Source: Litorivivens sp041625575
Lineage (GTDB): Bacteria; Pseudomonadota; Gammaproteobacteria; Pseudomonadales; Spongiibacteraceae
Assembly (NCBI GenBank): GCA_041625575.1
Contig: JBFJTG010000011.1
Span: 1-52,832, forward strand
DNA: 52,832 nt
Reading direction: 5' to 3'
In this document: positions 41,527 through 51,170 of the stretch, piece after piece
How the letters are laid out: every line of letters begins with the position of its first letter
Position numbering within the stretch: position 1 is the first letter of the stretch
Notes under the pieces: generated by a model
Database searches by the model: none
What the model saw: the letters and a program-made list of their open reading frames with translations, nothing else
Told to the model about the DNA's origin: nothing
Made by a program: the position numbers and the translations under genes

Positions 41527-42396
41527 ATGAAATGGCTTGCGACTTTTTTAAAGGGAATGGCGATGGGCGCAGCGGACGTTGTTCCCGGCGTTTCCGGGGG
41601 AACCGTCGCGCTGATAACCGGCATTTATACTGCGCTTATAGAAAGTATACGCGCTTTTGACCTGACCTTTTTTCACATGCTGCTTAAGGGGCAGTTTCAG
41701 GCTTGCTGGCAAAAGGTAAACGCCAATTTTCTGCTACCCCTGATAGCCGGCATCGCCTGCAGCCTATTCTCTCTCGCGAAACTGATTACGATGGCGCTGG
41801 AGCGTTATCCCACCCAGCTCTATGCCTTTTTTATTGGTTTGATTCTCGCCTCTGCGGTGGTGCTCCTGCGCGACATAAAGCAATGGCGTGGTGCCTTGAT
41901 AGCCAGCCTCCTGCTGGGGCTGGCATTCATGCTGGGTGTTGCCGAAATGCGTCCGATGGAGTTCACACCCTCACCGATAGTGCTATTTGGCGCTGGTGCG
42001 ATCGCCATTTGTGCCATGATTCTGCCTGGTATATCAGGCAGTTTTCTATTGTTGATGATGGGCCTTTATCCCTTCGTGCTAACGGCTGTGCACGAATTAG
42101 ATATCGCTAAACTCGCCATTTTTGCCAGTGGCTGTGCGCTAGGCCTGTTGTCGTTTGTAAGGCTCTTGTCCTGGCTGCTCGCTCGCTACCACGATTTATT
42201 AATGAGTTTTTTGATAGGGGTCCTGTTTGCGTCCTTACGCGTGCTGTGGCCGTGGCAAAGCAGTTCCGGTGCGGACACCCCCCCCGCGCTTGAATTACCG
42301 GCTGATTTTGCCTTCGATATCGCAAGTTTGCTTGCCGGGATCTTTGTTGTGGTAGCGGTGAATATGTGGGCGGGCAGAAAACCGGTACTCAGCTAA
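41527..42396 (+). CDS. popT: DUF368 polyprenyl-phosphate transporter (PopT-type)
   Basis: From ATG 41527 the product is a 289-residue membrane protein with about eight to ten hydrophobic segments. GAADVVPGVSGGTVALITG (about 11-29) and ILPGISGSFLLLMMGLYPFV in the second half are the paired glycine-rich re-entrant motifs of the DUF368 family, shown in recent work to bring undecaprenyl phosphate back across the membrane. The start lies 4 nt after the pcm stop; the 17 residues before it in frame are pcm in another frame. The gene sits between pcm and nlpD, close to an envelope-amidase activator gene. Confidence 0.87.
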   Translation: MKWLATFLKGMAMGAADVVPGVSGGTVALITGIYTALIESIRAFDLTFFHMLLKGQFQACWQKVNANFLLPLIAGIACSLFSLAKLITMALERYPTQLYAFFIGLILASAVVLLRDIKQWRGALIASLLLGLAFMLGVAEMRPMEFTPSPIVLFGAGAIAICAMILPGISGSFLLLMMGLYPFVLTAVHELDIAKLAIFASGCALGLLSFVRLLSWLLARYHDLLMSFLIGVLFASLRVLWPWQSSSGADTPPALELPADFAFDIASLLAGIFVVVAVNMWAGRKPVLS

Positions 42397-42563
42397 AAAT
42401 GTTAACTATTTACTAAGACTGTTTGTTTATATTAAACGTGGGTAAAGTACTAACAGTTATTAAAAACTCCTGTTTGCGAGCAGCTAAACAGGCAGGGTAT
42501 AAGCATTTTTAGTGTTTTGTTGGGCCTTTTATCGGCGGTTCAACCAGTCAGGCGAGAGGCATT

Positions 42564-43397
42564 TTGCAAAATTCCAGTGCCAAACCATATGTTTACCTAA
42601 TGGGCCGATATCGGTGGGCAGTCCTTCTGGTTTTTACTTTGTTGTTTTTGTCAGGCTGCGCCGGCAGTCCTAATTATGCGCCCGTTAGCGACCTTCACTC
42701 CCCCCCTGAACGAACGCCTGACAGCTACGTTGTGCGCTCCGGAGATACGCTTTACTCCATAGCATTTCGTTATGGATTGGACTTTCGAGGGTTAGCAGCT
42801 GCTAACGGTATCGGTTCGAATTACCAGATCTTTCCGGGTCAACGCCTGAGGATGGACGACAAGGCAATAGCCGTGGCAAGCGTTCCGCCGAGTCGACCCT
42901 CTCCGCCATCTGAACGTACGGCGTCGCGACCGTCTAACGTAGCAGCTAAGCCGATTTCTCCTCCTCCCAGACCACCTGAGGGAACTTCAAAGACACAATC
43001 GCAAGTCCTTGAGACAACAGAAATATCAGCCTGGCAGTGGCCAACAGAAGGCAGCATCGTTCGGGGTTTTAACGCATCTCAATACGCACATAAGGGTATT
43101 GATATTGCAGGTAAACAAGAGCAGCCTGTAAAAGCAGTTGCCAATGGTGTTGTTGTATACGCTGGCAGCGGTTTGGTGGGGTACGGCAAGCTCCTGATTG
43201 TGAAACACAGTGAGCGCTACTTAAGTGCCTATGCTCACAATAACCGTTTAATGGTGAAGGAAGGCGAATCGATCCGGCAGGGGCAAACCATCGCTCTCAT
43301 GGGCGATACCGGTACAGACAGCACGAAGTTGCATTTTGAAATACGGAAAGACGGGAAGCCGATTGACCCCGTCAGTTTATTACCGAAAAGGACTTAA
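42564..43397 (+). CDS. nlpD: NlpD-type lipoprotein (LysM + degenerate LytM/M23)
   Basis: The 277-residue protein has a lipoprotein signal (LLFLSGC, lipidated Cys32 in this start), a LysM domain (about 52-98: SYVVRSGDTLYSIAFRYG to IFPGQRLRM), a Pro/Ser-rich linker and an M23-like domain (about 150-275: HKGIDIAG, ending KLHFEIRKDGKPIDP). The first His of the active HxH pair is Lys here, so it is the inactive type that activates the amidase AmiC. TTG 42564 has GAGAGG upstream; ATG 42600 is the alternative and gives a more usual signal length. rpoS follows, as in most relatives, and part of its expression may start inside nlpD. Confidence 0.92.
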   Translation: MQNSSAKPYVYLMGRYRWAVLLVFTLLFLSGCAGSPNYAPVSDLHSPPERTPDSYVVRSGDTLYSIAFRYGLDFRGLAAANGIGSNYQIFPGQRLRMDDKAIAVASVPPSRPSPPSERTASRPSNVAAKPISPPPRPPEGTSKTQSQVLETTEISAWQWPTEGSIVRGFNASQYAHKGIDIAGKQEQPVKAVANGVVVYAGSGLVGYGKLLIVKHSERYLSAYAHNNRLMVKEGESIRQGQTIALMGDTGTDSTKLHFEIRKDGKPIDPVSLLPKRT

Positions 43398-43457
43398 ACG
43401 AAGTGTAAGTACGGCAGCATGGAGTGAAGCCACGGCATTTTGCCTAAGGATCTTGTC

Positions 43458-44435
43458 ATGAATACAGACACTGAAGATTTAGCCAATCGCGATGCAAGCC
43501 AACTTTTTTTCAGCGCTGAGGAGTCTGTAGAGTCGTTGCGCGACGACGATGAACCGAAAACCAAAGTAACAAAATCTGCCCTAAAACGTCGTGTTCGCAG
43601 TGCCGAACTGGACGCTACCCAGCTCTACCTCAACGAAATTGGTTTTTCCCCCCTGCTCACCGCTCAGGAGGAAGTGCATTTTGCACGTCTGGCACAACGT
43701 GGCGATGAAGCGGGGCGCAAGCGGATGATCGTCAGTAATCTGCGTTTAGTGGTTAAAATTTCAAGACGCTATCTAAATCGTGGTCTAAGCCTGCTCGATC
43801 TGATTGAGGAGGGAAATCTTGGCCTAATCCATGCGGTAGAAAAATTTGATCCGGAGCGCGGTTTCCGTTTCTCCACCTACGCGACCTGGTGGATACGGCA
43901 GACGATAGAGCGCGCAATTATGAATCAAACGCGCACAATCCGGCTTCCGATCCATGTTGTCAAAGAGCTGAACGTTTACTTGCGAGCCGCGCGGGAATTG
44001 ACCCAACAGCTTGATCACGAGCCGACGAACGAAGAGATAGCCCGGCGGGTTGATAAGCCTGTTGCGGCGGTTGAAAAAATGTTTGGCCTGAATGAGCGAG
44101 TCAGCTCCGTCGATGTTCCAATGGGCCGGGAATCGGATAAACCCTTACTGGATTCATTGGCGGATGATCAGGCGCACGACCCCGCTGATTTACTGCAAAA
44201 TGACGACCTGAAAGAGTCTATCGGTCATTGGCTGGAAGAGCTGAACGAAAAGCAGCGCGAAGTCATTGCTCGTCGCTTCGGTCTGCGCGGCCACGAACCG
44301 GCTACATTGGAGGAGGTGGGAGCAGAAATTGGCCTGACCCGAGAGCGTGTTCGTCAGATTCAGGTAGAAGCGCTGCGTACCTTGAGAACAATTTTCGAAA
44401 GCAGCGGCGTCAATCAGGAGGCTGTTTTTGATTAA
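43458..44435 (+). CDS. rpoS: RNA polymerase sigma factor RpoS
   Basis: The 325-residue group 2 sigma70 factor has region 1.2 (DATQLYLNEIGFSPLLTAQEE), region 2 (NLRLVVKISRRYLNRGLSLL and RGFRFSTYATWWIRQTIERA), region 3, and region 4 with the helix-turn-helix LEEVGAEIGLTRERVRQIQ. It directs stationary-phase and general stress transcription. ATG 43458 is chosen because AAGGA lies 7 nt upstream; an in-frame TTG is at 43440. A bidirectional terminator follows. Confidence 0.97.
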   Translation: MNTDTEDLANRDASQLFFSAEESVESLRDDDEPKTKVTKSALKRRVRSAELDATQLYLNEIGFSPLLTAQEEVHFARLAQRGDEAGRKRMIVSNLRLVVKISRRYLNRGLSLLDLIEEGNLGLIHAVEKFDPERGFRFSTYATWWIRQTIERAIMNQTRTIRLPIHVVKELNVYLRAARELTQQLDHEPTNEEIARRVDKPVAAVEKMFGLNERVSSVDVPMGRESDKPLLDSLADDQAHDPADLLQNDDLKESIGHWLEELNEKQREVIARRFGLRGHEPATLEEVGAEIGLTRERVRQIQVEALRTLRTIFESSGVNQEAVFD

Positions 44436-44459
44436 GCTCTGACTTAAAGTCCACGCAAT

Positions 44460-44485
44460 AAAAAAGCGGCCTAGGCCGCTTTTTT
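44460..44485. terminator. bidirectional terminator between rpoS and fdxA
   Basis: A-run 44460-44465, GCGGCC-TA-GGCCGC palindrome, T-run 44480-44485. Works in both directions for the convergent rpoS and fdxA genes. Confidence 0.92.
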
Positions 44486-44501
44486 GTTTTTCAGGCTTTG
44501 C

Positions 44502-44825
44502 TTAGCGTTCGAGATGCTTCAGCTTACCTTCAACTCCCGCCCATTCTTCTGCGTCGGGCAGGGGCTCTTTCATTTCGGTGATGTTGGGCCAAACTTCGGA
44601 CAGCTCGGCATTCAGCTCCATAAATACTTGCTGGTCTTCCGGCAGCTCATCTTCAGAAAATATGGCATCTACCGGACATTCGGGCTCGCACAGGGCGCAG
44701 TCGATACACTCGTCAGGATGAATGACAAGAAAGTTAGGGCCTTCGTAAAAACAGTCAACGGGACAGACTTCTACGCAATCTGTGTGCTTGCACTTGATGC
44801 AATTTTCCCCAACCACAAATGTCAT
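44502..44825 (-). CDS. fdxA: 7Fe ferredoxin FdxA
   Basis: The 107-residue protein has the [3Fe-4S]/[4Fe-4S] pattern: CIKCKHTDCVEVCPVDCF (Cys9-26) and CIDCALCEPECPVDAI (about 40-55), then the long C-terminal part typical of Azotobacter FdI-like proteins. It is a low-potential electron carrier in the cytoplasm. It lies between rpoS and mutS as in Pseudomonas. AAAGAGGC precedes the ATG. Confidence 0.96.
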   Translation of the reverse strand: MTFVVGENCIKCKHTDCVEVCPVDCFYEGPNFLVIHPDECIDCALCEPECPVDAIFSEDELPEDQQVFMELNAELSEVWPNITEMKEPLPDAEEWAGVEGKLKHLER

Positions 44826-44961
44826 ATGGTGCCTCTTTAAATACGTTCTAAGATTGACGTGCAGGTGCTTAAAGGCGGCTATTCTACCACCTCAAAAATA
44901 AATGGGTACCACTTTAAGCCTAACAAAGCGTAACAAAATCGGCCACGTCCCGGACATTCGA

Positions 44962-47538
44962 TTAGACGAGTGACTTCAGACGGTACAAGGCTTCAAGTGC
45001 CTGTCGCGGTGTCATCTCATCGGGATTCAGGGCATCCAGAGCGTCACGGGCCGGGTCGGGTGTCGCTGCGCTGAAGAGCTCGGCCTGTGTTGGGGCTGCG
45101 CCATTTGTCGCTGCGGGCGTAACCTGCTCTTCAAGACTGGCGAGTTTTCGACGCGCATTTTGTATAACGGCCTGGGGAATGCCGGCCAGCTTGGCCACTT
45201 GCAAACCGTAGCTTTGATTCGCAGGACCTTCCTGCACCGCGTGTAAAAAGATGATGTGATCGTCGTGCTCGGTGGCATCAAGGTGCACGTTCACCGCCAG
45301 AGAATACAGCTCCGGCAGTGCGGTTAATTCAAAATAATGGGTGGCGAAGAGGGTGCAGGCTTTTATATCCTCGACCAGACGCACCGCGCAGGCCCAGGCC
45401 AGTGACAGACCGTCAAAGGTGCTCGTGCCGCGGCCTACCTCGTCCATCAATACCAGACTTTTTTCGGTGGCATTGTTAAGAATGTTTGCGGTCTCGGTCA
45501 TTTCGACCATAAAGGTTGAGCGCCCGCCGGCGAGATCGTCGGAGGAACCAATGCGGGTGAAAATCTGGTCGACTATAGGAATGCTGGCGCTACGTGCCGG
45601 CACAAAACTGCCGATATGAGCGAGCAATACGATCAGTGCGGTCTGGCGCATATAGGTCGATTTACCACCCATATTGGGGCCGGTGATAACCAGCATGCGG
45701 CGCTCGTTATCAAATCGGGTATCGTTCGCAATAAAAGGCGACTCCAGCACCGCTTCGACCACCGGGTGGCGACCATCTTCTATGGTTAGGGGCGCGTCGT
45801 GAGCGAGTGTCGGGCGGCAGAAATCCAGTGCACTGGCGCGTTCGGCCAGGGTGGCCAAAACATCGAGTTCCGCTACAGCTTCGGCGCAATTTTGCAGAGG
45901 GATCAGTGATTCGTTTAGTGTCTCGATGAGCTGCTCGTAGAGCCATTTTTCCCGGGCCAGCGCCCGGCTTTTACTGCTTAAAGCCTTGTCTTCAAACTCT
46001 TTCAGTTCCGGCGTGATATAGCGCTCGGCATTCTTCAATGTTTGGCGGCGCGTGTATTCCACGGGTGCGCTGCCCGACTGGCCGCGGCTGATTTCGATGT
46101 AGTAGCCGTGTACCCGGTTGTAGCCTACCTTGAGCGTGCTCAGGCCGGTACGTTCGCGCTCGCGGCTTTCCAGTTGCACCAAAAAATCGCCGGCGTTTGT
46201 GCTGAGATTGCGGAGTTCGTCCAGCTCGGCATCGTAGCCTTCGGCAATAACACCGCCATCGCGAATGACCATCGGCGGGTTTTCAATCAGGGCCTTGTCG
46301 AGCAGGGCCGTTAACTCGGAAAATTCGCCTAGTTTGTCGGCGAGAGTCTCAATAAAAGGGTTGTCGATCGGCCGACATTGGCTGACGAGAGCCGGGATCG
46401 CGGCCAATGAGCGATACAGCCGGGTGAGATCACGTGGGCGCGCCGAGCGCAGTGCTACCCGTGCCAGAATTCGCTCCATGTCACCGATGTTACGCAAGTC
46501 TTCGCGCAGCGCGTCAAAACGAAAGTCTCTCTGAAAATCGGCAATGCTCTGTTGGCGGCCATTCAGTTCGTGCAGGTCGCGCAGGGGGCGATGTAGCCAG
46601 CGCCTTAGCAGTCGACTGCCCATGGCTGTTTTGCTGGCGTCGAGCACTGACAATAGGGTGTTTTCTTCGCCACCAGCCAGATTCAGGTCCAGCTCCAGAT
46701 TGCGTCGAGTCGCGGCATCAATAGAAACGCTGTCACTGCGGTTTTCATGCTGTATGCCGCGAATATGCGGCAAATCGGTACGCTGTGTTTCCTTCGCGTA
46801 TTGCAGCAGGCAGCCTGCGGCGCCGAGCGCGATGTGCAGCTCTGCGCAGCCGAAGCCCTGTAAATCTTTGGTGCCAAATTGCTGGTTCAGCAAGCGGGTG
46901 GCGGTTTCAAGCTCGAATTCCCAGGGCGGACAGCGCCGCATTCCGGTGCGAGATTCCACCGAGGGCAGGGGTTGGGCTTCGTTCAATAACACTTCTGCGG
47001 GGTTCAGGCGCTGGACTTCGGCCAGCATGGCAGCCTCTCCCTCGGCCTCCAGAACCAAAAAACGGCCGCTGCTGATGTCCAGACAAGCAAGCCCGAAAAT
47101 GTCGTCGTGGCGGTTTATGGCCAGTAGCAGATTGTCGCGTCGATCATCCAGAAAGGCTTCGTCGCTGACGGTGCCAGGCGTGACCACGCGCACCACCTTG
47201 CGTTCGACCGGGCCCTTGCTGGTAGCGGGGTCACCAAATTGTTCCGCAATGGCAATGGACTGCCCCTTGCGCACGAGTCGACCAATATAGGATTCGGCCG
47301 CATGATAGGGCACACCGCACATCGGGATCGGTTCGCCGCCCGATTTACCCCTTGCCGTCAGGGTAATATCCAGCAGCTCCGCCGCCTTTTTGGCGTCCTC
47401 AAAAAACAGCTCGTAAAAGTCGCCCATGCGGTAGAACAGTAGCTCGCGAGGGTGCTCAGCCTTGATTTTCAAGAACTGCTGCATCATCGGGGTATTCTGA
47501 TCCGCCTTGTTCTGTTCCGGGCTGGCCACTGAGCTCAT
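44962..47538 (-). CDS. mutS: DNA mismatch repair protein MutS
   Basis: From ATG 47538 the product has 858 residues. The mismatch-reading Phe41 and Glu43 are in GDFYELFFED; the connector, core and clamp domains follow; Walker A is GPNMGGKST (620-628), then STFMVEMTE and the Walker B region LVLMDEVGRGTSTFDG. The C-terminal tail (ALNPDEMTPRQALEALYRLK) is the tetramer/MutL region. Upstream start at 47652 would add 38 poorly conserved residues and is rejected. Divergent from recA. Confidence 0.97.
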   Translation of the reverse strand: MSSVASPEQNKADQNTPMMQQFLKIKAEHPRELLFYRMGDFYELFFEDAKKAAELLDITLTARGKSGGEPIPMCGVPYHAAESYIGRLVRKGQSIAIAEQFGDPATSKGPVERKVVRVVTPGTVSDEAFLDDRRDNLLLAINRHDDIFGLACLDISSGRFLVLEAEGEAAMLAEVQRLNPAEVLLNEAQPLPSVESRTGMRRCPPWEFELETATRLLNQQFGTKDLQGFGCAELHIALGAAGCLLQYAKETQRTDLPHIRGIQHENRSDSVSIDAATRRNLELDLNLAGGEENTLLSVLDASKTAMGSRLLRRWLHRPLRDLHELNGRQQSIADFQRDFRFDALREDLRNIGDMERILARVALRSARPRDLTRLYRSLAAIPALVSQCRPIDNPFIETLADKLGEFSELTALLDKALIENPPMVIRDGGVIAEGYDAELDELRNLSTNAGDFLVQLESRERERTGLSTLKVGYNRVHGYYIEISRGQSGSAPVEYTRRQTLKNAERYITPELKEFEDKALSSKSRALAREKWLYEQLIETLNESLIPLQNCAEAVAELDVLATLAERASALDFCRPTLAHDAPLTIEDGRHPVVEAVLESPFIANDTRFDNERRMLVITGPNMGGKSTYMRQTALIVLLAHIGSFVPARSASIPIVDQIFTRIGSSDDLAGGRSTFMVEMTETANILNNATEKSLVLMDEVGRGTSTFDGLSLAWACAVRLVEDIKACTLFATHYFELTALPELYSLAVNVHLDATEHDDHIIFLHAVQEGPANQSYGLQVAKLAGIPQAVIQNARRKLASLEEQVTPAATNGAAPTQAELFSAATPDPARDALDALNPDEMTPRQALEALYRLKSLV

Positions 47539-47645
47539 ATCTCTATTATCTGCAGATTCGTAAAGGGAGCGATTGTACGCAATGCGGGGCGAACTGGCCA
47601 CGGCCCGGCGCGGAGGATGGGCCCAGAAAAATTTTCCACAAACGG

Positions 47646-47684
47646 TTGACACTGCGCCCGGATATACTGATTATATATACAGGC
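47646..47684 (+). promoter_or_regulatory. recA promoter with LexA (SOS) box
   Basis: TTGACA at 47646-47651 is a -35. The LexA box at 47665-47684 has the CTG-N10-CAG form (CTG 47667-47669, CAG 47680-47682) with an AT-alternating centre, and overlaps the -10 region (GATTAT/TTATAT, 47669-47676). This is the normal SOS layout. Confidence 0.88.
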
Positions 47685-47716
47685 TTTTTACAGTACAGCA
47701 ATCAACGGGGTTAGCT

Positions 47717-48772
47717 ATGGACGATAACAAACAGAAGGCATTGGGTGCAGCACTGTCGCAAATTGAGCGGCAATTCGGCAAGGGCTCCATCATGAGGATG
47801 GGCGAGCAGGAGCGTGTTGCAGTGCCTGTTATCAGTTCCGGTTCGCTGACACTGGATATCGCCCTGGGCGTAGGCGGCTTACCGCGTCGCAAGATTATTG
47901 AAATTTACGGCCCGGAATCCAGCGGCAAAACCACCATGACCCTGCATGCCATTGCGGAGTGCCAGAAAAATGGTGGCATCTGTGCTTTTATCGATGCGGA
48001 ACACGCTTTTGACCCCGCCTACGCCGAGAAGCTGGGTGTCGATCTGGACAGCCTGCTCATGTCTCAACCCGATACCGGTGAGCAGGCGCTGGAAATTACC
48101 GAAACGCTGGTACGATCCGGCGCGGTTGACCTCGTGGTGATTGACTCGGTGGCAGCATTGACGCCACGTGCTGAGATAGAAGGCGAGATGGGTGACAGTC
48201 ACGTTGGCTTACAGGCCCGATTGATGAGTCAGGCGCTGCGAAAGTTAACCGGTATTATCAGCAAGTCCAGCAGTACGGTTATCTTCATTAACCAGATTCG
48301 AATGAAGATCGGTGTCATGTTTGGTAACCCTGAAACCACAACCGGCGGTAATGCGCTTAAGTTTTACGCCTCGGTGCGTTTGGATATTCGCCGCATCGGT
48401 GCAGTCAAGCTGGGCGACGAAGTCATCGGTAATGAAACCCGGGTTAAAGTTGTTAAAAACAAGGTAGCCCCGCCCTTTAAACAAGCCGAATTCCAGATTA
48501 TGTACGGTCAGGGCATTTACCGCCTGGGCGAGATCATTGATCTGGGTGTGCAGCAGGGTCTGGTTGATAAATCCGGTGCCTGGTATGCCTACAAAGGTGA
48601 CAAGATCGGGCAGGGCAAGGCGAATGCGGCCAATTACCTGAAAGAAAACCCTCATCTTGCTGATGAAATAGAAGCGGCTATTCGCGACCAGTTGCTGCCA
48701 AAATTCAAGCCTGCCGAGAACGGTGAGGTTGCCGCAGCGGTTGATCTGGAAGAGCAGGAAACTGAAGCCTGA
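47717..48772 (+). CDS. recA: recombinase RecA
   Basis: The 351-residue protein has Walker A GPESSGKT (65-72), VVIDSVAALTPRAEIEGE (Walker B and loop 1), NQIRMKIGVMFGNPETTTGG (loop 2 region) and an acidic C-terminal tail (ending EEQETEA). It forms the filament for strand exchange and triggers LexA self-cleavage. ATG 47717 follows the SOS box by 32 nt; the in-frame codons upstream of it cross the promoter and are not coding. recX, often next, is absent: a terminator follows at once. Confidence 0.98.
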   Translation: MDDNKQKALGAALSQIERQFGKGSIMRMGEQERVAVPVISSGSLTLDIALGVGGLPRRKIIEIYGPESSGKTTMTLHAIAECQKNGGICAFIDAEHAFDPAYAEKLGVDLDSLLMSQPDTGEQALEITETLVRSGAVDLVVIDSVAALTPRAEIEGEMGDSHVGLQARLMSQALRKLTGIISKSSSTVIFINQIRMKIGVMFGNPETTTGGNALKFYASVRLDIRRIGAVKLGDEVIGNETRVKVVKNKVAPPFKQAEFQIMYGQGIYRLGEIIDLGVQQGLVDKSGAWYAYKGDKIGQGKANAANYLKENPHLADEIEAAIRDQLLPKFKPAENGEVAAAVDLEEQETEA

Positions 48773-48817
48773 TTTGTACCCCATCCTCGACAGGTCTCGG
48801 TGAGATCTATCTTTTCA

Positions 48818-48840
48818 GGGCGCCGATGGCGCCCTTTTTT
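48818..48840 (+). terminator. rho-independent terminator of recA
   Basis: GGGCGCC (48818-48824), loop GAT, GGCGCCC (48828-48834), then six T. Starts 45 nt after the recA stop. Confidence 0.92.
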
Positions 48841-48860
48841 ATATTGAGGAGTATGAATAA

Positions 48861-50906
48861 TTAGCGCCCAGATTGTACTGCGAACTGATTCGGCTCTGGT
48901 TGAGCTTCACCGCCGCGCGCTTGCTCGGGCGTATACCAAATGGGTGAGCTCCAGGCGCGCTCCTGAATGACCGGGGAATAAAAGGGTTCTTCGCTCTCGC
49001 TTAAGCAACATTTTTCAAACACCTGGTCGCCCCACGCGCCATTGTCTTTTGCTAGCGCAGTCGCCTTTGCCGCCTGGGATTTACAATCTTTGCTAAAGGG
49101 GTCAACGTCAAAGGATTTACATTGTAGTGTAGACCAGCGACAAGTAGGATTTTCCAGTAAGCGTGCGTAGTAGAAGGCATTTTCGTTGGCATCAAAATGA
49201 GGGTCTTTCCAAACGGCGCAGGCGCTAGCCAAGCCTTTTCCCGTGCGGGCACAGCTGTTAGCGTCAACCGAGGCCCCATTCTCAGGTCCGCCGATCACTT
49301 GGTAAATTCGTTCATGGCTTTGCCCTGAACTGTCCGTCCAGCCTTTGATGATCTGAACTCCCTGAATATCGGTACCGGGATAGCCGGGTGAGCCTGCATC
49401 CTTCACGGCCGCGATCAAGAAACTGGGGCTACCTTTGCTAGCTGCTGGCAAATCACCTCCCATAGGAACGCCGCTAGCATAGGCCTGATCGATCATATCG
49501 CTGCTATCGCACATCTGCTGCGTGAAATCCCAGCCGCCAAAGAAGCGAAGCGTCGGACGAGTGCCGCTAGTGGCATAGGTTTCCTTGCGACGAATAGCAT
49601 TGAACACCGCGTCACGTGTGTTCTGTTCTGCCCACACGACGGCAAGACCACCGGCGTTGGAAAAAAAGTGATCCTGAATATTACGATAGCCAGCATCGCG
49701 CCGGCCTAAGTGGCCGGGGTAATTGTCTTCCTCCGACGCGCCGGGCGTGGCGCTGTGGGTATCGGTAGAGCCAATAAAGCCCATTTTGAAAGGGTTTACG
49801 CCGGATTGTTGCTTGAGTTGCGTGCCTGCCTTGAGCACATTGCGCAGCATATTTCGCGGACCAAACTGATCAATGGCCACGGGGTCGGCCTCAAGCGTAC
49901 GCACTTCACCGGCAACACTACCCAGCATCGCAAGGCTGTCATTTTTAATCTGTTCAAAATCACAGAGTTCGTCACTGGTGCCGACGCCTCTACCAGCCAG
50001 TCGATCGTATCGACATTCCGAGGCTCCCTTGTGTTGAATAAGCTCGACAACGGGCTCAAAGGCCAAACGGTCTTTGGATTCCTGAGCGCTTTTTGGGTCG
50101 GGAAACATTAGGCCGCCTGATAAATTAGGGTTGTGCGGAATAGACATCACATCGCAGCCGGGTTTCCCTTCCAGGCACTGCTCTCTAAGCAGTGTCCATA
50201 GCATAGGGAAGTTGTAGGAGCCGGTATCGTAGGCAGAAATGGGCAGGTCGGTCACCTTGTCATTTTTGAAAATGACGTTGCGATGCAGGTTTTTGAAGTC
50301 AGGTGCGTCGGTGTATTCGTAGCCTACGAAGGTGGTGAACTTGCATTCGTCATTGTGATCATGCGTTGCTTTTTGAATATTATCCCAGGCTGATTTTTCT
50401 GCCGCATCGCAATCCGATAGTGTGCAAGCGAAGCTGGTTTTCTTTTCAGCGTCAGTGCCGGCAACACCCAGTTTCACCCAGTAGTCTGCCGCCAGCATTT
50501 GCAAAATGAAATTGCCACTTCGGGTCATCATGCAGGCGGGGAACCAGTAACCCAACTTTCCTGAATCCTGAGTGCAAATATTGATAGGCCCCAGAAATTC
50601 TGCGTGATCTGTTACCGCCATAAAATCCAGTGGGCGCCTGAGCTGTGCTTTTACCTCTTGTGCGCCGTCGGCGTCGGGCAGGGTAATGGCTTCACCGCGA
50701 CCGAAACGGTAGGCGGCCCAGGGGTCGTTACGCTGACTGGATATGTAGGAGTCGAAAGAGTAACTGGAATGAACGTGCAAATCGCCAAATAGGGGCATGC
50801 GATGTTTTGTATAGTCGGCGCAGGGTGCGTTCAATTCCTCTGCGTTAGTGATGTAGGAAGTAAGTAAGGCTAGGGTCGAGAGCGCCAATGCACTTAGCTT
50901 TTTCAT
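48861..50906 (-). CDS. secreted DUF3604 (PHP-like) protein
   Basis: From ATG 50906 the product is 681 residues with a signal peptide (cleavage near TNA-EE at 22-23). GDLHVHSSYSFDSY (41-54, His44 and His46) and FMAVTDHAEFLGP (about 92-104) are the metal-binding motifs of the DUF3604 branch of the PHP-like hydrolases; later GFIGSTDTHSATPG supplies further ligands. Several Cys pairs fit a periplasmic or outer protein. It would be a metal-dependent hydrolase, perhaps of phosphoester or related bonds; the substrate is unknown. It converges with recA and is divergent from the next gene (264 nt between starts; no motif recognised there). Confidence 0.85.
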   Translation of the reverse strand: MKKLSALALSTLALLTSYITNAEELNAPCADYTKHRMPLFGDLHVHSSYSFDSYISSQRNDPWAAYRFGRGEAITLPDADGAQEVKAQLRRPLDFMAVTDHAEFLGPINICTQDSGKLGYWFPACMMTRSGNFILQMLAADYWVKLGVAGTDAEKKTSFACTLSDCDAAEKSAWDNIQKATHDHNDECKFTTFVGYEYTDAPDFKNLHRNVIFKNDKVTDLPISAYDTGSYNFPMLWTLLREQCLEGKPGCDVMSIPHNPNLSGGLMFPDPKSAQESKDRLAFEPVVELIQHKGASECRYDRLAGRGVGTSDELCDFEQIKNDSLAMLGSVAGEVRTLEADPVAIDQFGPRNMLRNVLKAGTQLKQQSGVNPFKMGFIGSTDTHSATPGASEEDNYPGHLGRRDAGYRNIQDHFFSNAGGLAVVWAEQNTRDAVFNAIRRKETYATSGTRPTLRFFGGWDFTQQMCDSSDMIDQAYASGVPMGGDLPAASKGSPSFLIAAVKDAGSPGYPGTDIQGVQIIKGWTDSSGQSHERIYQVIGGPENGASVDANSCARTGKGLASACAVWKDPHFDANENAFYYARLLENPTCRWSTLQCKSFDVDPFSKDCKSQAAKATALAKDNGAWGDQVFEKCCLSESEEPFYSPVIQERAWSSPIWYTPEQARGGEAQPEPNQFAVQSGR

Positions 50907-51170
50907 GACAGTCCTCAAATGAGTATTGTTGTATTTTTTGTAAGCCGCAGCGATGAGTATAGCTTGCTTCACATTTGCCGCAGTTTACCGGGGATTCCTT
51001 CTAATTCCATAAAGGCATTTTTAGCTTTTCGGAGGCGATTCCCAAAGGCTGACGCACAGTTTCACTGTCGAAGAATTGGAGCGTGTAATCATTGATAGCG
51101 CTTCATTAGGAGAGTACATTGAAAATAAATCATATGTTTTAATTGGTTTGAGCGCAATTCTGGAGTGCCC

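Noticed and set aside
47629..47640. TTTTCCACA near the recA promoter as a DnaA box
   Set aside because: A single one-mismatch site in a window of this size is expected by chance and no second box is near.
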